Assembly (NCBI GenBank): GCA_017610245.1
Contig: JAFCCK010000019.1
Location: 1 to 11,397 of the forward strand
Direction: 5' to 3'
DNA length: 11,397 nucleotides
Origin: Candidatus Iainarchaeum sp.
Lineage (GTDB): Archaea > Iainarchaeota > Iainarchaeia > Iainarchaeales > GCA-2688035
Positions 6,166-11,397 of the stretch are shown here, one piece after another. The translations under genes and the position numbers were made by a program. Positions within the stretch are counted from its first letter, which is position 1. Every line of letters begins with the position of its first letter. The notes beneath the pieces were generated by a model. That model saw nothing but the letters and a program-made list of their open reading frames with translations. It did no database searches and was not told the origin of the DNA.

Positions 6166-7005
6166 ATGGATTACCTTAAGGAAAGGGAGAGTAAGAGCAT
6201 TTACACCATAAGGGAGGCTTACAGGAAGTACAAGAAGATTGCCGCGCTATGGAGCATTGGGAAGGATTCCACCACACTGCTGTGGCTTTGCAAGAAGGCA
6301 TTTTATGGGACTGTTCCCTTCCCGGTAATTCATATCGACACTGGTTACAAGTTCAAGGACATTTACAAGTTTCGCGACAAGTACACAAAGGAATGGGATT
6401 TGGATTTGCTTATCGCCCAAAACAAGAAGAAGCTTTCCGGTGAGGTGGGCCCAAAGGGCGACAGGTTCAAGTGCTGCAATGCTTTGAAAACAGATGCCCT
6501 TAAGCAGCTTCTTGAGAAGGAGAAGTTTGATGCCCTGCTCCTCGGGATAAGAAGAGATGAGCACGGTGTAAGGGCAAAAGAACGCTATTTTTCCCCTAGG
6601 GACAAGGACTTCAAGTGGAACATTGCAAGGGAGAAGAAAGGCGGGGACAGTCCTTTCGAAGCGTTGCAGGATGCTGAGATGAGCGGCTGGAGTCTGTTTG
6701 GAACAGATTTTGGGGAAAAGTGCAGCCATGTTCGCGTACACCCACTGCTGCACTGGAATGAAATAGATATTTGGCGGTATGTAAAGCAGGAGAAAATGCC
6801 TGTTGTTCCACTCTACTTTTCTAAGAAAGGGAAAAGATACAGGAGCATTGGCTGCGAGCCCTGCTGTCGTGCGATTGATTCAAAAGCAAGCAATATAGAT
6901 GAGATAATCGAGGAGCTTAAGACTACCAAAGTGGAAGAGCGTACAGGGCGAGCCCAAGACAAGGAATATATGATGGAAAAGCTTAGGCACTTAGGGTATA
7001 TGTAA
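6166..7005 (+). CDS. cysD: CysD-like ATP sulfurylase small subunit / PP-loop enzyme with extra CC and CxxC cysteines
   Basis: A 279-residue PP-loop ATPase. LWSIGKDSTTLLWL (28-41) is the pyrophosphate-binding loop in its CysD form, and HIDTGYKFKDIYKFRD (56-71) follows as in CysD. GIRRDEHGVRAKERYFSPRD (127-146), HVRVHPLLHWNEIDIWRYV (188-206) and the ending EERTGRAQDKEYMMEKL (257-273) also match ATP sulfurylase subunit 2. That enzyme makes adenosine 5'-phosphosulfate (APS) from ATP and sulfate. Oddly, FKCCNALKTDAL (101-112) has a Cys pair and SIGCEPCC (227-234) a CxxCC. CC plus CxxC are the [4Fe-4S] ligands of APS reductases. No CysN GTPase, APS kinase or sulfotransferase is in the window. It is flanked at 9-base gaps by the RHH gene and the phosphodiesterase gene. 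The substrate may be sulfate, but a divergent adenylyl chemistry cannot be excluded. Confidence 0.85.
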   Translation: MDYLKERESKSIYTIREAYRKYKKIAALWSIGKDSTTLLWLCKKAFYGTVPFPVIHIDTGYKFKDIYKFRDKYTKEWDLDLLIAQNKKKLSGEVGPKGDRFKCCNALKTDALKQLLEKEKFDALLLGIRRDEHGVRAKERYFSPRDKDFKWNIAREKKGGDSPFEALQDAEMSGWSLFGTDFGEKCSHVRVHPLLHWNEIDIWRYVKQEKMPVVPLYFSKKGKRYRSIGCEPCCRAIDSKASNIDEIIEELKTTKVEERTGRAQDKEYMMEKLRHLGYM

Positions 7006-7014
7006 GGGATTGAC

Positions 7015-7725
7015 GTGGCAATAATCCTCGGAATAGACGGCCTGGAAATTGAGTATGTGGAGGAATTTGGCTGCCGCAACCTAATGCAGGGCAGCTTTGG
7101 CAAAACAGATATAAGCGAGTTTGAAGAGCCCCGCACGATTGTGTTGTGGAGCAGCTTTCTCACCGGGAAGAATTTGGAGAAAGAAATTGTTGCAATGGGT
7201 AATGAGCGAATGTGGAATTTTAAGCTGAAGGCGGAGCAGACCTTTTTCAAGAACTTTGATTCCTTTAAGGCTGTTGATGTACCTGGCTATAACTATAGCA
7301 AGGAGCATCATTTGCGCGAGAGGGATTTGCTGAAAAAATTCTTCAATGATGAGATAACGGTTGAGGAATTTATTGGACCGATGGTTGCCTATCATGAGAA
7401 AATAAAGGAAAATTTTTTGGCTGATTTGGGTGCTGGCTTCGGGCTGCTCTTTTATTACTTCAATGTTGCTGATGTTGTTGGACATGTAAGCTTTGGGGTA
7501 AAGGAAAAAATGCAGCAAATTTATATGGATTTGGATGAAATTGCAGGCAGGGCAGCAGCCAAGGGAGAGCCCCTGTTCATAATTTCCGACCACGGGATGA
7601 AGGCTGTTGGGCAGTATGGCGACCATAGAAGCGAATATGGCTTCTGGTCAAACAATCTGGGAAAGGAACTTGGGAATCCAAAAATAACAGCGCTATCAGC
7701 ATTTGTTGCAGAGGAAATGAGATGA
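7015..7725 (+). CDS. Compact type I phosphodiesterase/nucleotide pyrophosphatase-like protein (alkaline phosphatase superfamily)
   Basis: From a GTG start (GGGAT lies upstream after the previous stop) the protein has 236 residues, well below the roughly 300-450 usual for this superfamily. ILGIDGLEIEYVE (4-16) gives metal ligand D8. EPRTIVLWSSFLTGK (38-52) aligns with the T-x-P-x-W-x-S-x-x-TG motif and places the nucleophile at Thr41, although both usual prolines are missing. VADVVGHVSFG (151-161) supplies D153/H157, IISDHGM (189-195) supplies D192/H193, and YGDHRSEYG (201-209) supplies H204. All expected metal positions are therefore present, and it looks minimal rather than broken. It is third in the operon after the CysD-like gene, with a 9-base gap. 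A role on a nucleotide product of the CysD-like enzyme is inference. No signal peptide is seen. Confidence 0.75.
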   Translation: MAIILGIDGLEIEYVEEFGCRNLMQGSFGKTDISEFEEPRTIVLWSSFLTGKNLEKEIVAMGNERMWNFKLKAEQTFFKNFDSFKAVDVPGYNYSKEHHLRERDLLKKFFNDEITVEEFIGPMVAYHEKIKENFLADLGAGFGLLFYYFNVADVVGHVSFGVKEKMQQIYMDLDEIAGRAAAKGEPLFIISDHGMKAVGQYGDHRSEYGFWSNNLGKELGNPKITALSAFVAEEMR

Positions 7726-7739
7726 TTGTACCAATCTCA

Positions 7740-7790
7740 TTAAATTAATAAAGAGGACATTTTCTTATTAGATACAGCGGTTTTTGGTGA
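7740..7790 (+). promoter_or_regulatory. Promoter and ribosome-binding site of the second radical SAM gene
   Basis: TTAAATTAATAAAG (7740-7753) is a TATA-like box about 50 bases before ATG 7795, so the leader would be some 20-30 bases. GGTGA at 7786-7790 ends four bases before the start, the same spacing as at the GT2 gene. The 69-base gap after the phosphodiesterase stop thus separates a new transcription unit. Confidence 0.5.
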
Positions 7791-7794
7791 ATGC

Positions 7795-9207
7795 ATGAAC
7801 ATTGTTTTTTTGAACCCTCCCTTTAGGGGAACATATAACAGAGAGGTAAGGTTTCAGGCAGTAAGCCCGCAAAAGGCGTTGCATCCTCCAATAATGCTGG
7901 GCTATGCCACAGCCATATGCCGCGATTTAGGGCACAGCGTTGATTTGATTGATGCCCCGGCATTGGAGATTTCAGAGGAGCAGACTATTGCCAGGATTGC
8001 AAAACGCTTCCCAAGATATGTGATAATGCTCACCTCCACGGCATCTGTGCAGAGCGATGCAGGGCTTGCTAAAAAAATTGCCGAAAGGACCGGAGCAAAG
8101 ACTGTTGCGGTGGGGGCGCATGCAACCGCTGTGCCGGAAGATACCATCAAGAGGGGCTTTGATATTGTGGCTCGCGGAGAATATGATTACACCATAGGGG
8201 AGCTTGCTGAAGGCAAAGAGCTCGGGAAAGTGAATGGGATAAGCTTCAGGAAGGGAAATGGGATTGCACATAACAAGGACAGGCCGCTTATAAAGAATCT
8301 GGATGAATTGCCCTTTCCAGCAAGGGAATTCCTGCCAAACAAGAAATACTATTCCGCACTGTACAAGAATCCATTCACTTTTGTGCTGGCAGGGAGGGGC
8401 TGCCCCCATGGCTGCATTTATTGTGCCGGACCACAGCTTATGTCAGGGAGGGGCTACAGGTTCAGGAGCCCGGAAAATGTTGTTGCTGAATTGAAACATC
8501 TCCAGGAAAACTTCAATTTCAAGAGCGTGCTCTTCAATGACGATACCATGAATGTGAACAAAAAGCATTTGCTGGAGTTGTGCGATTTGATTGTGAAGGA
8601 AGGCATTGACATGCCCTGGGTTGCATACAGCAGGGTTGATAGTGTTGACAGGGAGATTGCCACAGCGATGAGGAAAGCCGGCTGTTTTTTGGTGAAGGTA
8701 GGGTTTGAATCCGGCTGTGATGAAATGCTGAAATCAATGAAGAAAGGTTCAAGGGCCACAACAGAACAGGCGAGAAAAGCTGCGCGCTATTTTAATGAGG
8801 CGGGAATTCAGGTGCATGGCACCTTTGTGCTTGGCATGCCCAATGAAACAGCAGAAACAATAAGAAGGACAATTGATTTTGCCAAGGGGCTTGACCTCGA
8901 CTTTGTGCAGTTCAGTGTTGCACAGCCCTATCCCGGAACAGAATTCTACCACTACCTTGAAAGTAATGGGTATCTACGCTTTAAGGAGTGGGCGGATTAC
9001 CTTGATGAGGAGGGCTGCATCACTCCCATCTTTGAGTATCCCAACTTAAGCAGGGATGACATGCTGCACTGGATGAAGCTGGCTTACAGGGAATACTACC
9101 TAAGGCCGCACTATATTTCCAAGGCATTGAGGCATAGGCTGACAAACTGGAACCTGCTCAAAAGCAGCCTGAGGAGCGCATGGAGCCTTGTGAATTACAT
9201 TAAGTAG
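7795..9207 (+). CDS. B12-binding-domain radical SAM protein (second copy)
   Basis: A 470-residue class B radical SAM protein. The cobalamin-type domain (about 1-140) includes MNIVFLNPPF, HPPIMLGYATAICRDLGHSV (30-49) and VAVGAHATAVPED (105-116), but no DxHxxG. GRGCPHGCIYC (200-210) carries the cluster cysteines C203, C207 and C210. LFNDDT (246-251) and VKVGFESG (300-307) follow. VQFSVAQPYPGTEFYHYL corresponds to VQFTITVPYPGTELYSMV in the protein at 1375, and both end with a [YF]xRP-[GH]-Y basic helical tail. The two are therefore paralogues of one subfamily, though divergent overall. The methyltransferase gene begins 8 bases after its stop, so the two form an operon. Modification of a lipid or glycan made by this locus is the likely role; the reaction is unknown. 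Confidence 0.92.
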   Translation: MNIVFLNPPFRGTYNREVRFQAVSPQKALHPPIMLGYATAICRDLGHSVDLIDAPALEISEEQTIARIAKRFPRYVIMLTSTASVQSDAGLAKKIAERTGAKTVAVGAHATAVPEDTIKRGFDIVARGEYDYTIGELAEGKELGKVNGISFRKGNGIAHNKDRPLIKNLDELPFPAREFLPNKKYYSALYKNPFTFVLAGRGCPHGCIYCAGPQLMSGRGYRFRSPENVVAELKHLQENFNFKSVLFNDDTMNVNKKHLLELCDLIVKEGIDMPWVAYSRVDSVDREIATAMRKAGCFLVKVGFESGCDEMLKSMKKGSRATTEQARKAARYFNEAGIQVHGTFVLGMPNETAETIRRTIDFAKGLDLDFVQFSVAQPYPGTEFYHYLESNGYLRFKEWADYLDEEGCITPIFEYPNLSRDDMLHWMKLAYREYYLRPHYISKALRHRLTNWNLLKSSLRSAWSLVNYIK

Positions 9208-9215
9208 GGGATTGC

Positions 9216-9887
9216 ATGGGAAAAGAAAAGGAGATTGAAGAATTCTATGATGAATACCTCGACTGGAAGAAATACCTTTATGAGGACTACAGGCATGCAA
9301 ACATAGACAGTTTTATCCTGTCTGCAATCTCCCCCAGCGAAAGGGTGCTTGACATGGGCTGCGGTCCTGGGGAATTGCTTGCAAAGCTCAGGAACAGGGA
9401 GCTTTATGGGTGTGATATTTCAAGGAAGGCGCTTGCGAAGGTGCCGAAGAGGGTCAAGGCAAGGTATGTTAACCTTGAGGAGGGGAATCTCCCATATGAA
9501 AGCGGCTTCTTTGACTGCATTGTGCTTAGGGAGGTAATAGAGCATATTGTTGACAGAAAGAAACTGCTGGGAGAGGTGAACAGAATCCTGAAAAAAGGGG
9601 GCAAGCTGATTATAACCACGCCGAACAAATATTCAACAGTTTATCTGCCCTATCTGGTTCTCAGCAAAGTTGCAATGCAGCCAGTAGAGCAATGGTTCAG
9701 CAAGGGAGAGCTGCACAGCCTGCTTGAGGGCAGCGGCTTTACTGTTGAAAGGTTTGAATCAATGCACTTTGTGCCATGGCACAGTTATTTGCCGAAAGTG
9801 ATGCTGCCTGTGATAAAAAGGATTGACGGGCTTTTCAGGAACAACCGCCTGAACAGGAATATTTTCTTCCTTGCGAGGAAAGATTAG
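9216..9887 (+). CDS. Class I SAM-dependent methyltransferase (Methyltransf_11 type)
   Basis: A 223-residue protein. VLDMGCGPGELL (44-55) is motif I binding S-adenosylmethionine, and YGCDIS (64-69) holds the ribose-binding acidic residue D67. NLPYESGFFDCIVLREVIEHI (91-111) is the motif II/III region, and LKKGGKLIITTPN (125-137) is post-motif III. The C-terminal part WFSKGELHSLLEGSGFTVERFE (about 159-180) is the usual helix-turn before the last strands. It probably O- or N-methylates a sugar or lipid of the locus in the cytoplasm. GGGGAT ten bases before the ATG serves as ribosome site, and the 8-base gap to the radical SAM gene indicates co-translation. The acceptor is not identifiable. Confidence 0.9.
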   Translation: MGKEKEIEEFYDEYLDWKKYLYEDYRHANIDSFILSAISPSERVLDMGCGPGELLAKLRNRELYGCDISRKALAKVPKRVKARYVNLEEGNLPYESGFFDCIVLREVIEHIVDRKKLLGEVNRILKKGGKLIITTPNKYSTVYLPYLVLSKVAMQPVEQWFSKGELHSLLEGSGFTVERFESMHFVPWHSYLPKVMLPVIKRIDGLFRNNRLNRNIFFLARKD

Positions 9888-9911
9888 GCTTCCCGGCCCA
9901 AAGGGGAAAGG

Positions 9912-9919
9912 TTAAAATA
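9912..9919 (+). promoter_or_regulatory. TATA-like box for the small basic peptide gene
   Basis: TTAAAATA with a purine-rich GGAAAGG just upstream (BRE-like) lies 26-33 bases before ATG 9945, the leaderless spacing seen elsewhere in the window. It follows the methyltransferase stop by 24 bases. Confidence 0.45.
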
Positions 9920-9944
9920 GTAGGATGGAGTTTGTTTTTACAAT

Positions 9945-10064
9945 ATGCCTAAAAAACCAAAAAGACCTACCAAGCCCAAAAAGACGGTGAAAAGACCGCC
10001 AATGCCAAGGAAGAAGTTAAGAAGGGGCGGAGTATTTAAATCACGTGGCAGAATAGTAGGCTGA
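9945..10064 (+). CDS. 39-residue very basic Pro/Lys/Arg-rich peptide
   Basis: ATG at 9945 opens 39 codons ending in TGA 10062-10064. The first half is a Lys/Pro/Arg repeat (PKKPKRPTKPKK, then RPPMPRKK), followed by LRRGGVFKSRGRIVG. There are no acidic residues, and about half of the residues are Lys, Arg or Pro. Such peptides bind nucleic acids, ribosomes or acidic surfaces, but no family was recognised. Support for coding comes from the well-placed TATA-like box and from its position filling an otherwise empty 214-base gap between convergent genes. Against it, the A/G-rich DNA would give Lys/Arg codons in any case. It could instead be a non-coding RNA or chance. Confidence 0.42.
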   Translation: MPKKPKRPTKPKKTVKRPPMPRKKLRRGGVFKSRGRIVG

Positions 10065-10094
10065 AGGAAAAAGAAAAGTTGAAAGAAGAAAAAA
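10065..10094 (-). terminator. Oligo-T terminator region for the leftward GT4 gene
   Basis: On the minus strand, just after the GT4 stop (10104-10102), the sequence is almost all pyrimidine, with TTTTTTCTTCTTTC followed by TTTTCTTTTTCC. Archaeal RNA polymerase terminates at T-runs without a required hairpin, and this is the only strong tract downstream of that gene. Confidence 0.45.
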
Positions 10095-10101
10095 TGCTTA
10101 A

Positions 10102-11301
10102 TTATATCCCTCTAAGCGCTTTCTCGTAAATCTTAATCGTTTTTTCCACCGCACTATCCCATGAAAAGTTTTGTTCGCAGTGTGCCCTTGCGTTCTTTCC
10201 GAGCTGCTTCAGCTTGGCTGGATTCTTGAAGGCCTGGTCGATTTTTTCCGCGAGCTCAAGCGGCTGCTTCTGCCTTACGAGAAATCCATTGTAGCCGTCC
10301 TTTACAACATCCACCAAACCGCCTACTTTGGATACTATTACCGGCTTGGCGCAGGCGATTGCCTCTATTGCTACAATCCCAAGGGTTTCGGTTTCCCCTG
10401 TTGAGTCAATGATTGACGGCACAACAATGAGGTCTGCCTCGTTCATCCAGAGCGGGATTTCTGCGTTTGGTATCCTACCTACAAAAAGCACCTTCTTCTC
10501 AAGCCCGCGCTCTTTTACAAGCTGCTTCAGCTCTCTCTCCTTGGGACCATAGCCTGCAATAACGCAGACAATATCTTTGGCTTTAACATGCTTCATTGCC
10601 TCAACGAGATAGGGAAATCCCTTCTTTTCAACAAAGCGCCCTGCTGAGAAGATGATTTTCTGTGAGGGGGAGAGGCCGAGCTTTTTCCTAAGCCCTGGCT
10701 TTGGCATTGGTCTGAACAGGGTTTCATCAACACTCGGAGAAACAATTCCAAAGTCCCTCATGTTGGAAATTGCCTGAGCCTTTTTCGTGGTGTAGGATGC
10801 ATTGAACATCACATAGTCGGCATTGTTGAGGACAAATGAAGTGAGGGCCTTTGTTATGGGATTGCGGTAAACCATACGGTGAATCCAAAGCACAACAGGC
10901 TTTCCCGTCAGCAACTTGAAAAAGACCGCTATCAGACCACTTGGAACCCACTGCGCATGTATGATGTTGTGGTTTCGCAGATGCTTGGCTGTTTTTAGGA
11001 AAAATGAGAGCATGAAAAATGGGAATTGTGCCTTTGCTATCCAGCTGTTTGCAAGGTTGAAAGCTACCCCTCCATGGTATGCTATTCTCTGGAAACGTTT
11101 GGGGAAAAAGTACTGGAAGCGATGAATCCTGATACCGTCAATAACCTCAAACCCCAAACTATTCTCCCTGTCGTGCGGCACAATTACATCAATTTCAACG
11201 CCCCTATCAACAAGCCTCTTCATGAAGAGGTGGTTGAAGCTGTCGTCCCCCTTAAAGCGAAGAAAGGATGTAACGAGCTGTAGCACTCTTGCTTTCGGCA
11301 T
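10102..11301 (-). CDS. GT4 family (GT-B fold) glycosyltransferase
   Basis: From ATG 11301 the protein has 399 residues, standard for the family. The N-terminal domain (about 1-185) starts MPKARVLQLVTSFLRFKGDD and includes HNIIHAQWVPSGLIAVF (about 111-127). The C-terminal donor domain begins near 215 with IIFSAGRFVEKKGFPYLVEA, whose GRFVEKKG (221-228) contacts the nucleotide diphosphate. VIAGYGP, then VLFVGRIPNAEIPLWMNEADL, lead to the E-x7-E motif in ETLGIVAIE (E305, E313), which defines retaining GT4 enzymes. It likely adds a sugar to the lipid-linked glycan at the cytoplasmic membrane face. The frame is open 17 codons further upstream, but that extension overlaps the tail of the preceding gene. 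The stop of that gene (TGA, 11305-11303) is one base before this ATG, indicating translational coupling. Confidence 0.93.
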   Translation of the reverse strand: MPKARVLQLVTSFLRFKGDDSFNHLFMKRLVDRGVEIDVIVPHDRENSLGFEVIDGIRIHRFQYFFPKRFQRIAYHGGVAFNLANSWIAKAQFPFFMLSFFLKTAKHLRNHNIIHAQWVPSGLIAVFFKLLTGKPVVLWIHRMVYRNPITKALTSFVLNNADYVMFNASYTTKKAQAISNMRDFGIVSPSVDETLFRPMPKPGLRKKLGLSPSQKIIFSAGRFVEKKGFPYLVEAMKHVKAKDIVCVIAGYGPKERELKQLVKERGLEKKVLFVGRIPNAEIPLWMNEADLIVVPSIIDSTGETETLGIVAIEAIACAKPVIVSKVGGLVDVVKDGYNGFLVRQKQPLELAEKIDQAFKNPAKLKQLGKNARAHCEQNFSWDSAVEKTIKIYEKALRGI

Positions 11302-11302
11302 A

Positions 11303-11397
11303 TCAATCAGCGTATTCCAAATCGCGGAGCGTTTTAAGCACTTCATCTGCATCTTCTTCAGTAAACACGTTCCCTTTCAACTCCTGCAAACGGTTGA
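11303..11397 (-). CDS. C-terminal 30 residues of an unrecognised protein (runs in from the right edge)
   Basis: On the minus strand an open frame enters at the window edge and ends with TGA at 11305-11303. It encodes a charged, acidic helical tail that includes NVFTEEDADEVLKTLRD. The stop is followed after one base by the GT4 ATG, which is the arrangement of a real operon partner. The stretch is too short to assign a family. Confidence 0.6.
   Translation of the reverse strand, partial: NRLQELKGNVFTEEDADEVLKTLRDLEYAD

Noticed and set aside
6247..6753. 168-codon open frame on the minus strand
   Set aside because: It lies wholly opposite the well-supported CysD-like gene, shows no domain-like sequence, and is a product of that gene's codon composition.
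7081..7626. 181-codon open frame on the minus strand
   Set aside because: It is antisense to the phosphodiesterase gene, whose motifs are clear on the plus strand. The minus-strand translation has no recognisable fold and no promoter.
5959..7725. Toxin-antitoxin or DNA phosphorothioation (Dnd-like) system
   Set aside because: An RHH protein next to a PP-loop enzyme recalls these, but no toxin is present, and the PP-loop protein matches CysD rather than DndC. No DndA, B, D or E partner is seen.
1..11397. CRISPR array, insertion sequence or integration site
   Set aside because: No regularly spaced repeats, transposase or integrase reading frames, or terminal inverted repeats were found. The only repeats are those listed.

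Overview
The window looks archaeal. Five genes have an A/T-rich TATA-like box about 24-30 bases before the start codon and no room for a Shine-Dalgarno site, which fits leaderless transcription. Others use GGTG/GGTGA ribosome-binding sites. Arg codons are mostly AGG/AGA, and genes are tightly packed with gaps of 1-9 bases inside operons. Which archaeon is not decidable from the window; an uncultivated DPANN-type or euryarchaeal lineage is a guess. No tRNA, rRNA, CRISPR array, transposase or integrase was seen.

Layout. The left edge holds the first 64 codons of a leftward membrane glycosyltransferase (GT-C type). It is divergent from a rightward dolichyl-phosphate-mannose-synthase-like GT2 (401-1366), and the space between carries hairpin and direct-repeat structure. 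A leftward block follows, in transcription order: Wzx-like polysaccharide flippase (4663-3242), hexapeptide-repeat acyltransferase (3203-2676) and B12-binding-type radical SAM protein (2658-1375). Each has its own TATA-like element. Rightward from 4749 lies a sulfatase-fold hydrolase whose nucleophile position is Thr. Next is a three-gene operon (5959-7725): a ribbon-helix-helix regulator, a CysD-like ATP sulfurylase/PP-loop enzyme with extra cysteines, and a very small phosphodiesterase of the alkaline-phosphatase superfamily. A second B12-type radical SAM protein and a class I methyltransferase follow (7795-9887), then a 39-residue very basic peptide gene. A leftward GT4 glycosyltransferase, preceded by the tail of an unrecognised gene, closes the window.

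Together this reads as a surface-glycan or glycolipid assembly locus. GT2 would supply a lipid-linked sugar or extend the glycan, GT4 adds sugars, and the acyltransferase, radical SAM enzymes and methyltransferase decorate it. The flippase exports it and the GT-C enzyme may transfer it outside the membrane. The RHH/CysD-like/phosphodiesterase operon inside this locus is the least ordinary part. It suggests activated-sulfate or adenylyl chemistry without the usual CysN, CysC or CysH partners in view. The CysD-like protein has a CC plus CxxC arrangement that recalls the iron-sulfur ligands of APS reductases. A 10-bp tandem repeat at the regulator's start codon looks like an autoregulatory operator.
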